The translations under genes were made by a program, and so were the position numbers. From Ferrimonas lipolytica (lineage in GTDB: Bacteria; Pseudomonadota; Gammaproteobacteria; Enterobacterales; Shewanellaceae), in the NCBI RefSeq assembly GCF_012295575.1, contig NZ_CP051180.1:3968001-4032000 (forward strand): a stretch of 64,000 bases of DNA, written 5' to 3'. This document shows, piece after piece, positions 50,234-57,617 of the stretch (position 1 is its first letter; every line of letters begins with the position of its first letter). The notes beneath the pieces are model-generated. The model ran no database searches and was not told the origin of the DNA. It saw nothing but the letters and a program-made list of their open reading frames with translations.

Positions 50234-50708
50234 AGTGTGCCCCACTCGCAATACGTTGTTGTTGCGAGCCCAAGCGGCGCTGCCACAGATACGCCAACAG
50301 CAATCCCGGTGCACCAATCAATAAACCCGTTTGAGTGCTGATCATCGCCATAGCGATACCATCGGAGATGGCGTTACCGTCGTGTAGGCCACTTTGTGCC
50401 AAGGCGCGAAACATGGTGATCATGCCACTGACGGTACCGAGTAAACCCAGTAATGGTGCCGTGGTTGCCAGTAGACGAATGGATTGCAGCTGCTCCTGTT
50501 GGTGCTGCAGCCACTGTTGTTGACTCAACTGTGCGCGGCGCTCGTCGAGCCAACTAACACCGGTTGGTTTGAGCTCTGGCTGATAGGCTGCTGGGCGAAA
50601 CAGTAATCCCGCAGCCAACCACAGCATCAGTACACTGCAACCAAGCATGGGCCACATTACTGGGCCACCGCTGTGCAGATAGCTAAAGCAGGCGGACAGA
50701 TCGAACAT
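50223..50708 (-). CDS. exbB: ExbB-type proton channel subunit
   Basis: A 161-residue MotA/TolQ/ExbB family protein with three helices. The conserved segment APLLGLLGTVSGMITMF and the following helix AMAMISTQTGLLIGAPGLL line the proton path. It forms the motor with ExbD. The ATG at 50708 overlaps the stop of the upstream ttpC gene (TGATG); a GTG one codon earlier is an alternative. Confidence 0.92.
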   Translation of the reverse strand: MFDLSACFSYLHSGGPVMWPMLGCSVLMLWLAAGLLFRPAAYQPELKPTGVSWLDERRAQLSQQQWLQHQQEQLQSIRLLATTAPLLGLLGTVSGMITMFRALAQSGLHDGNAISDGIAMAMISTQTGLLIGAPGLLLAYLWQRRLGSQQQRIASGAHYAQ

Positions 50709-52018
50709 CACTGCTGTTCCACGCGTTGAGCCATCAGCAGCGCTGCTTGCTGCTCCATATTACTGGTTAGCCGCTGTGCTCGGCGCTTCACTGGGTGGTG
50801 TAACAGTAATAGCGGAATGGCGACCATCAAGCCCGCTTGGGTGGTGATCAACGCCTTACTGATCCCCGACGAAAGTAACTTCGGCTCGGCATTACCGTAC
50901 TCGGTTAACGCTTGGAAGGTCTCAATCATGCCACTAACGGTGCCAAGCAGCCCCAACATCGGCGCTAGTGCAGCAAACAATGCCACTAAGCCTAAGCCTC
51001 GTTCAAACTGACCAAATTGACGCAACATGCCCTGTTTGAGGTGGTGATCCATCGCCTCCAATTGCTGTTGTTGCCACGCTTGAGCCAGCACCTGTGCCGC
51101 TGGAGCGCGGCGCTGTTGTTGCAGCTGCTGTTCGATATTATCGTTACCAAGCGGTTGCAGTGGGCGCCACCAATATAAGCGAACAGTACAGATGGCGAGG
51201 GTAAACAGACCAGCAAGTGCTAATAGCAATATTGGTTGCAGCAGCTCTCCGCCATCGATTACCCACTGTTGCCACGAGTGGCTAGCGGCAAGTGTGGCGA
51301 GGATGCTCCCTTGGCTGATATCCAATGGCAGTGAAGCGCTTTTGCCGCGCAACCACTCAAGTAGCTGCTCGTTGGTATTGCTTGGCAATGGGGCAACGAT
51401 GTTACCGTTGCTGCTATCGAGCAACCCCAGCGGTTGTGCCTGTTGCTCGGCAATAACCATAGCACTGCCTAGTATCGTTAAGGTCGTTGGGTAGCTTTCT
51501 CCACCGGCCCCGGCAATAGCTACCTCAGTCTGTTGGCGTTGTCCGCTGTGTTCAATGTCATCAAGGGCAAACTGAATCAGCTGTGTTAATGCGGCCGAGG
51601 AGGGAAAGCCTTCAGCGCGAGTTTGTTGTTGCAGCCAGAGGTTGCGCTGTGGTGCCAACCAACGGGTTGGGCTGGTTTGCCAGCGCTGCTGTAGCTGAGC
51701 AGTAGTTTGGCGAAAGCTGCTATCTACCAATGCCATATCGGTCTCGGCCGCGGCTTTTTGTTGTTGCAGTGCTTTTTTGTCCGCTTGCAGGGCAACCAGC
51801 TGCGCTTGAAGTTGCTGCATCTGCTTGGTTTTTTGCTGGAGCTGTTGTTTCAGTTCAGCACTAGTCGCGCTACTGCGCTGTTGTTCGTTATTAAGCTGCT
51901 GTTGCCACTGATTGTTGGCGTTGTGCATCGCCTGTGCTTGCTGCTCAACCTGAACCGCAAGCGGATCAGCCAGCCCCAAGCCACTAAAGAATAAGGTTAA
52001 CCACAGTAACGGTTTCAT
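50708..52018 (-). CDS. ttpC: TtpC-like MotA/TolQ/ExbB protein with periplasmic coiled coil
   Basis: A 436-residue protein: signal peptide (MKPLLWLTLFFSGLGLADP), a long Gln-rich coiled coil (about 25-105), a globular region, and then a C-terminal three-helix ExbB-like domain with APMLGLLGTVSGMIETF. TtpC is the fourth component of Vibrio-type TonB2 systems and is required for their function. The ATG at 52018 overlaps the stop of the DUF3450 gene as ATGA. Confidence 0.9.
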   Translation of the reverse strand: MKPLLWLTLFFSGLGLADPLAVQVEQQAQAMHNANNQWQQQLNNEQQRSSATSAELKQQLQQKTKQMQQLQAQLVALQADKKALQQQKAAAETDMALVDSSFRQTTAQLQQRWQTSPTRWLAPQRNLWLQQQTRAEGFPSSAALTQLIQFALDDIEHSGQRQQTEVAIAGAGGESYPTTLTILGSAMVIAEQQAQPLGLLDSSNGNIVAPLPSNTNEQLLEWLRGKSASLPLDISQGSILATLAASHSWQQWVIDGGELLQPILLLALAGLFTLAICTVRLYWWRPLQPLGNDNIEQQLQQQRRAPAAQVLAQAWQQQQLEAMDHHLKQGMLRQFGQFERGLGLVALFAALAPMLGLLGTVSGMIETFQALTEYGNAEPKLLSSGISKALITTQAGLMVAIPLLLLHHPVKRRAQRLTSNMEQQAALLMAQRVEQQ

Positions 52019-52746
52019 TGACTTACCTTCGCGAATGGCAGAGTGATCAACTTTGCGGCCTGTTGGTTTTGGCTGATAGCAATAGCGCTTTGGATTGCAT
52101 CGGCAGCGTCGGTACTTAACGGTTGCCACTGTTTTAGTTGAGTATTGAAATGGGCATTAAATTGACCATCATGGCTTTGGGCAAACCACGCCAACCTCCC
52201 CAAGCGGAAGGTTTGCACCTGCCGTTGCTCACCTGCAACCACGATCACCTCATTGGTGGTATGGCTGCCATAACCTAGCTCGACCTCGATTTTGACCAGC
52301 TCTAGCAAGCGTCGAAATCGCTCTGCGTGGCTCATATCGGCGTTATCCAAGGATTGGCGGAAGAACTGCAAGCGACGTTGTCGCTCTTGCTGTAAAAAAG
52401 GCATGTCCGCGTTAATCTGGTTTTCGATGGCGGCATACCAGATCTCCAAACTCGGCTCGAGTTGCTGGCGGATGGCATCGATATTGGCGATGTCGGTGTT
52501 GAGCTGATTGATCTGTTGCTGTTGTTGCTCAACCTGACGTTGCAGCTTACTTATCTGGAATTCGGTCCAGTACAGCTCGGCCAAGGCCTGCTGTTGTTCA
52601 CTTTGTTGCTGGGCCTTCTGTTGTTGCCATAGCTGTGCTTGTTGCCCTAAGGCGACAGAGGTTGCTAACGGTTGCTGGATCTGTTGTTGCATCGTCGCGG
52701 GTGTCGCTTGGGCAACCGCCGCGCTGAATAATAGAGGCAACAGCAT
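52015..52746 (-). CDS. DUF3450 periplasmic coiled-coil protein
   Basis: A 243-residue protein with a signal peptide (MLLPLLFSAAVAQA) and a long Gln-rich coiled coil (about 25-110), followed by a conserved segment FRRLLELVKIEVELGYGSHT that marks DUF3450. These proteins regularly precede ttpC in TonB2 operons; the function is unknown but is probably structural with TtpC. The ATG at 52746 is chosen because GGAGG lies seven bases upstream; a GTG nine codons earlier is less likely. Confidence 0.88.
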   Translation of the reverse strand: MLLPLLFSAAVAQATPATMQQQIQQPLATSVALGQQAQLWQQQKAQQQSEQQQALAELYWTEFQISKLQRQVEQQQQQINQLNTDIANIDAIRQQLEPSLEIWYAAIENQINADMPFLQQERQRRLQFFRQSLDNADMSHAERFRRLLELVKIEVELGYGSHTTNEVIVVAGEQRQVQTFRLGRLAWFAQSHDGQFNAHFNTQLKQWQPLSTDAADAIQSAIAISQNQQAAKLITLPFAKVSQ

Positions 52747-52748
52747 GA

Positions 52749-53576
52749 TTAATCCTCCAACCTTTTTGAGCACAGCGACAGGTGTAATACGTGCAGCAAC
52801 AGGCTCAACAGTAACAGTAGATAGCAGCCAAAAAAGAAGGCGGTAAGCGGATTATGGATAAGCGTTACCTTAGCGGTTAAGGCACTATCCGGCTGGCCGT
52901 ATGGCACATAAAAATCGGTGACAATAAGCTTATTGCTTTGCCATTGGTAGGGTTCGAGAAAACGCGCTTGAGCGTTGATGTTCTGCTGTTGAATAGAGAC
53001 CACAAACTCAGCGGTGTTATGGCGTGGATCAAATTGGGTAATGCTGCGACGGGTGATGCGGCCAGCAGCGGTATGCCCTTGCAGATCGGCACGGATAGCA
53101 GCGATATCGTCTTGGTAGTCGATATGCTTAAGGGTAATGGTTGTTCCTTCAAATTGGGTGCTGTCACCCACCTGCATTTCAATTTTGGTTGGCTGATGTA
53201 CCCACACAACATCAAGCCCATGACACACAAAGATCAGTAAGGTAAGCAGGTGGATCGGCGCTAACATAATCTGCTTGTGGCGCCAGCGCCGTCGCTGCCA
53301 CAGTGGGATCAAACTGGTGTAAGTGCAGGCTAGAGTGCTGCAGCCGAGTAAGAAAAACACCAGCACTAAACTGGATAGCCAAAGTAGCAGTACAGGTTCA
53401 AGCTGCATGATTGGCCACCACTCAACCAAGGCGATGCTATTGAGCTGTTTTAAGCTGCTGCGATAGCCACCTAAATCCGCTAACCCCATCCCGATGCCAA
53501 ACCAGACAATGCCAGCGCACAGCAGAATAAAGGCCAGTCGCATCGAACTGAGTTGCTTAAGTGAATACTGGATCAT
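52749..53576 (-). CDS. ResB-like membrane protein
   Basis: A 275-residue protein with three N-terminal helices (about 13-33, 60-82 and 105-124), a periplasmic domain of about 110 residues and a last helix (about 247-267). This topology and the opening SSMRLAFILLCAGIVWFGIGMGLADLG resemble ResB (Ccs1), half of the system II cytochrome c synthase. A His in the third helix (HLLTLLIFVCHGLDVVWV) could ligate haem. It is shorter than typical ResB. It overlaps the CcsA-like gene by four bases and ends two bases before the DUF3450 start. A haem-related role is inferred, not shown. Confidence 0.65.
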   Translation of the reverse strand: MIQYSLKQLSSMRLAFILLCAGIVWFGIGMGLADLGGYRSSLKQLNSIALVEWWPIMQLEPVLLLWLSSLVLVFFLLGCSTLACTYTSLIPLWQRRRWRHKQIMLAPIHLLTLLIFVCHGLDVVWVHQPTKIEMQVGDSTQFEGTTITLKHIDYQDDIAAIRADLQGHTAAGRITRRSITQFDPRHNTAEFVVSIQQQNINAQARFLEPYQWQSNKLIVTDFYVPYGQPDSALTAKVTLIHNPLTAFFFGCYLLLLLSLLLHVLHLSLCSKRLED

Positions 53577-54307
53577 AGTAGGCGGTATCCAAGTTGAACG
53601 ACGACGATAAAGCCAAGCAAACTGCCCTTAGCGGCATACATTTTTTGTTTGGTGGCTAACCAGCGGGGAGGGAAATGAAATACCAAGTTAAGCAGCAGAT
53701 AGATCAAGGCAGAGAAGAAGAAGTGGCTACTCCAACTCCAGCTATGGCCCCAGCCTTGAGCGGCCCAATAGCTGCCGGAGATCTCACCAGATAGGAAGAG
53801 AACACCAGACAGCAATGCCAGTTGATGGCAGCGAGCGGCGAGACGTTGACTATCGGCACTATAGAGTAAGGCATAACCGATGGCAGCTACTAAGGCACAC
53901 CCCATCGCCAGTGGTCGCGACAGGAAAAACAGATTGGCCCACACATAGGTGAGCATGGAGCTGTTATCCAGCGGCACGGAATAGAACGCTGAGATAAGTA
54001 GCAGGATCAAACTGGCATTGGTGCTATGCAGTTGCAAGCGACCATTGAGTTTACGGCTAGGATCGCAATGGTGCTGTTGGCAGTGACACGGCGAAAAACT
54101 CTTTAGTGGCATCAGCGTACAGATGAGTACCACCGTTGCGGTCGCGAGCAACATAAACAGGGTGCAGCTAAAGGGGTACAACAGGGTTGCCGCATCGAGG
54201 TAAGCCAGGCTGATTAGGCACAACAACAGAGCAGTATTGCGATACCACTTAATCAGGTTGCAGGTGCCTACCGATTGCACCGTCTCTATCTGGTTCATCT
54301 GCGGCAA
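53573..54307 (-). CDS. CcsA-like membrane protein with altered tryptophan-rich motif
   Basis: A 244-residue protein with about six hydrophobic segments. GSYWAAQGWGHSWSWSSHFF aligns with the tryptophan-rich haem-handling signature of CcsA/ResC and CcmF (WGxxWxWD), but the Asp is Ser and the following Pro-Lys-Glu is lost. Candidate haem-ligand His residues flank it. A cytoplasmic-loop-like cluster CHCQQHHC near residues 74-81 is unusual. It overlaps both neighbours. The pair with the ResB-like gene suggests a haem or quinone-linked membrane module repurposed for this transporter. Confidence 0.62.
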   Translation of the reverse strand: MPQMNQIETVQSVGTCNLIKWYRNTALLLCLISLAYLDAATLLYPFSCTLFMLLATATVVLICTLMPLKSFSPCHCQQHHCDPSRKLNGRLQLHSTNASLILLLISAFYSVPLDNSSMLTYVWANLFFLSRPLAMGCALVAAIGYALLYSADSQRLAARCHQLALLSGVLFLSGEISGSYWAAQGWGHSWSWSSHFFFSALIYLLLNLVFHFPPRWLATKQKMYAAKGSLLGFIVVVQLGYRLL

Positions 54308-55596
54308 AACTCCGTTAGTTTGTTAAGCACTTGCGGATCCTGCGCATCTACAATGGTTGGGTTAGATAGTCCCCAGTGATTGATCGCCCGTTGCACCAAT
54401 GACGGCCGAATGACCCAGATGTGCTTGCGGGCGGGGTTGGTTAATAGTGCCGCCAATGATTTTGCTAAGCCGCCGCCATTGAACTCCATTGGCCCAATCT
54501 CATCCACCAACCAGATACCATTATGCTGGGTCGTCGCTGGGGTTAACGCGTCTTGGCCGAGTTTGATGCCACGCTGAGAAAATTGGAAACGGGTACCGGT
54601 GATCGGGTCGAAATCACTCTGGCGCTGACCAAAGCGGCAGCGTTCGCCGCTGGCGACATTAATAATGTCGCTGCTGAAACGTTTGCCATCGCGCATCTCG
54701 CCGGGGCAAATAATGCCGTTGAGTGGTAATTGTTGGTCGCTATTTTGATTCACCAGTTGTTCTAGGGCGGTAGTCTTGCCACTGCCAGATTCACCGGTAA
54801 GGATTAATACTTCGGGGGGCTGCTGGCTAAGCAATTTTTGCGGCATAAACAGTTCCTGATTGCAGATCTTCACCGAGCCAGTTGTAAGGCCATACAAGCG
54901 GCTGATGTTGTGGTTGGTCATCACCTCGGATGTTGACCCAAACGCGAGGGTTTTACCGTGATCGAGCATCAACACTTTATCGGCGTACAGGTTGGCTAGG
55001 TTAGGATCGTGCAGGATCGCAACAGCTGCGGTGTTGTTATGCTTACAGGCCTGCTGCACTTGGTTCAAAATGTGGTAACGGTTGCGGTAATCAAGATGGT
55101 TGGTGGGTTCATCGAGTAGCAACAGGTTTTGACTTTGCAACATGGCCCGAGCCAACAGCAACAGTTGTCGTTCGCCACCGCTGAGTTGGTTAAAGTCGCG
55201 CTGAGCCAGATGATCGGCACCGAGATTGGCCATGATAGTTAACGCATCTTGGCGGTCTTGTTTACTCGGACTGGCGAAAGCACTTAGGTAAGGGGTACGC
55301 CCCATCAACACCATCTCAACGCCACTAAAAGCGAATGCACTGTCTTGCTGTTGTGGCACCAGTGCCACCTGTTGCGCTAACTCTCGAGTGGAAAGGTTGC
55401 CAATGGGGATGTCATCAAGGGTAATGTCGCCGCTGTCGTATTGCCGCTGTCCCAGGAGGCAATCAAACAGGGTTGATTTGCCTACCCCATTAGCGCCGAG
55501 AATCGCGACTAACTCACCGCGCTCAACGCTAAAGCTAACGTTATGGAGCAGTGGCTTGTCATTGATGTGATGGTTTAGCTTGGCAACCTTAAGCAT
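54295..55596 (-). CDS. ABC transporter ATPase fused to a THEP1-like NTPase domain
   Basis: A 433-residue protein. Residues 1-245 are a FecE/BtuD-type ABC ATPase: Walker A GANGVGKST (34-42), signature LSGGE (138-142), Walker B LLLLDEP (158-164) and switch His196. Residues 260-433 form a second P-loop domain: GESGSGKTT (268-276) and IWLVDEIGPMEF (361-372), the signature of the THEP1/NTPase_1 nucleoside-triphosphatase family. The two domains are in one frame with no internal start needed. The ATG at 55596 overlaps the permease stop. The second domain may couple transport to processing or sensing of the ligand. Confidence 0.88.
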   Translation of the reverse strand: MLKVAKLNHHINDKPLLHNVSFSVERGELVAILGANGVGKSTLFDCLLGQRQYDSGDITLDDIPIGNLSTRELAQQVALVPQQQDSAFAFSGVEMVLMGRTPYLSAFASPSKQDRQDALTIMANLGADHLAQRDFNQLSGGERQLLLLARAMLQSQNLLLLDEPTNHLDYRNRYHILNQVQQACKHNNTAAVAILHDPNLANLYADKVLMLDHGKTLAFGSTSEVMTNHNISRLYGLTTGSVKICNQELFMPQKLLSQQPPEVLILTGESGSGKTTALEQLVNQNSDQQLPLNGIICPGEMRDGKRFSSDIINVASGERCRFGQRQSDFDPITGTRFQFSQRGIKLGQDALTPATTQHNGIWLVDEIGPMEFNGGGLAKSLAALLTNPARKHIWVIRPSLVQRAINHWGLSNPTIVDAQDPQVLNKLTEFCRR

Positions 55597-56632
55597 GGTG
55601 ACCTCGATGCCATTGCGAGCGGTAGAGCAGGAACGCAAACATCGGCGCACCGATGATCGAGGTGATGATCCCAACCGGTAACTCGGTAGAAAAGGCGCTG
55701 CGCGCTAAGGAGTCAGCCATCACCATGAAGGCTGACCCAGCAAGGGTACTTAGCGGCAGCAAACGAACGTGATCAGCACCTACAAAGGTGCGCATCATAT
55801 GGGGGATAACTAAGCCAATCCACGCGACTTGCCCCACCACGGAAACGCAGGCTGCGACCACAAAGGAGCTAATAACGGTGAGCAACAAACGTAGTTGGTG
55901 TGGGGAGATACCGAGGCTACGACTTTGTTTATCGCCAAGGCACAACACGTTGAGGCGATAGCGCAACAGATGGGCGACGGTGTAACCGATAACTAGCGCT
56001 GGCAATAACTTAGCGACACTGCCCCAGCTGCTGGTGGAGAGCGAGCCCATCAACCAAAATACAATGGCTGGCAGCTGGCCGTAGGGGTCGGCCAGAGTTT
56101 TTAGCACCATTAATGCGGCACCAAACAGCGAGCCGACGATGATGCCGGTCATGATCATAATCAGCAGACTGTTGTTACCGACTTTACGGGCCATGCTAAT
56201 GGCTGCGCCAGCAGCCAATAAACCAAAGCTAAACGCCAAGATCTGCACCGACATCCAGCTGCTGTAGGGCAATACTAAACCAAGGGCTGCACCGAACATC
56301 GCGCCGGAGGTAACCCCTAAGATATCTGGCGACACCAGCGGGTTACGAAACACCCCTTGGTAGATGGTGCCAGATAGGGCTAAGCCAGCGCCGACCAGCA
56401 GTGCCATGCATAAACGCGGTAACCGCACCAACAGAATAATCTGTTGTTCTGCGCTGAGATCCGCCGGTAAAGGCGAAGCTAACAGCAAGCACCATAATAC
56501 TTCCGGCAGACGGACTAACGCCGATAAGGTGGCCGATGCGCTGACATCGTAGCGGCCCATCGCTAAGGCGATAATCAAGATGACTGCTGTGGCTAGCCAA
56601 AGTCGCTGCGATGCCGTGGTTGTTACTGGCAT
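55589..56632 (-). CDS. FecCD-family ABC transporter permease
   Basis: A 347-residue inner-membrane protein with about nine to ten helices of the BtuC/FhuB/FecD type. The segments LVRLPRLCMALLVGAGLALSGTIYQGVFRNPLVSPDILGVTSGA and GLVIPHMMRTFVGADHVRLLP are family hallmarks. The substrate class is metal chelates (iron-siderophore, haem, cobalamin). It overlaps the binding-protein gene by ten bases and the ATPase gene by eight. Confidence 0.93.
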   Translation of the reverse strand: MPVTTTASQRLWLATAVILIIALAMGRYDVSASATLSALVRLPEVLWCLLLASPLPADLSAEQQIILLVRLPRLCMALLVGAGLALSGTIYQGVFRNPLVSPDILGVTSGAMFGAALGLVLPYSSWMSVQILAFSFGLLAAGAAISMARKVGNNSLLIMIMTGIIVGSLFGAALMVLKTLADPYGQLPAIVFWLMGSLSTSSWGSVAKLLPALVIGYTVAHLLRYRLNVLCLGDKQSRSLGISPHQLRLLLTVISSFVVAACVSVVGQVAWIGLVIPHMMRTFVGADHVRLLPLSTLAGSAFMVMADSLARSAFSTELPVGIITSIIGAPMFAFLLYRSQWHRGHHA

Positions 56633-57606
56633 TGGCTCGACTCAAATGGAGAAGCGCACGGGCGGGCCAAGATTTGTTGGTAAAACTGAGCAATACGCTC
56701 GTTAACGTCGACATCCTGAAATTGTTGTGGGTGCACAACGCTGGCAAGGTAGTAGGCGCCAGCCACCGCCATTGGTGATGGCATATGCCACAGTGCATCG
56801 GAAGGCAAGGTGGCGCGAGGGTGTTGGGCCAACCAATTGAGCCCTGGTTCTGCCAATTGCTGTTCGAGGGTGTTATTACGGCCTTGCTCTAATACCAAAA
56901 ACTGCGGTTGCCAGCGTAGTAGCTGCTCGAGGTTAATTTTGGGGTGAAAACCCGACGTTGCCGCTGCAACATTAGTTAGCCCGGCTATCTGCATCAGCTC
57001 ATTTTGGTACATCTGGCCGCTAACGCTGCGATAGAAGTCGCTGCCATTAGCGTAGTAAGCCGGCACCGGTTTAGTGTTGGCTAAACGTTGACTTATCTCT
57101 GCCTGCAGTTGTTTGGTGGCGGTTTGAATTGCTAAAGCCTGAGGCATTGTACCGGTTGCGGTGCCAAGCATATTGAGCGCTTGTTGAACCTCTGCAGCGG
57201 ATTCCGCCTTCATTAATAATGTAGGTACACCGAGCAAGCTCAGTTGTTGTGCAAGCCTAGCACCATCTTTTTTATCATTAATAACAACCAAATCCGGCTG
57301 TAGCGAGATGATGGTTTCAATATTAATGCCAGCCGAGCGACTCCCCACTGCCACAGGGTTATTGCCGTTGAGAAGGGTGCTGACTAAAGATTGGCGACCG
57401 TCTTGGCTGGAGATCCCAACCAGTTGTTGGTTCAAACCAAGGCTCAAACAAAAAATAGTGGCGGGCATGTAGGTGGTTACAACCCGCTTGGCTGGTGCGG
57501 GCAGGGTAACGTGACGCCCTGCCATATCAGTAAGCTGCACTGGGGTGGCCAGTGCAGCAAAACTGAGACACCAAATAGCAACGATCGTGATGATCCGTTG
57601 AAACAT
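56623..57606 (-). CDS. BtuF/FepB-like periplasmic binding protein
   Basis: A 327-residue protein with a signal peptide (ending FAALATP) and the cluster A-II fold used for iron chelates, haem and cobalamin. Landmarks: VQLTDMAGRHVTLPAPAKRVV at the start, IETIISLQPDLVVIN at about 95-109, and a long connecting helix. Two Cys near the C-terminus (RPCASPFESSQCQ) may form a disulfide. No ligand-specific motif is evident. It begins 11 bp downstream of the receptor gene. Confidence 0.9.
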   Translation of the reverse strand: MFQRIITIVAIWCLSFAALATPVQLTDMAGRHVTLPAPAKRVVTTYMPATIFCLSLGLNQQLVGISSQDGRQSLVSTLLNGNNPVAVGSRSAGINIETIISLQPDLVVINDKKDGARLAQQLSLLGVPTLLMKAESAAEVQQALNMLGTATGTMPQALAIQTATKQLQAEISQRLANTKPVPAYYANGSDFYRSVSGQMYQNELMQIAGLTNVAAATSGFHPKINLEQLLRWQPQFLVLEQGRNNTLEQQLAEPGLNWLAQHPRATLPSDALWHMPSPMAVAGAYYLASVVHPQQFQDVDVNERIAQFYQQILARPCASPFESSQCQ

Positions 57607-57617
57607 GGATATTCCTA

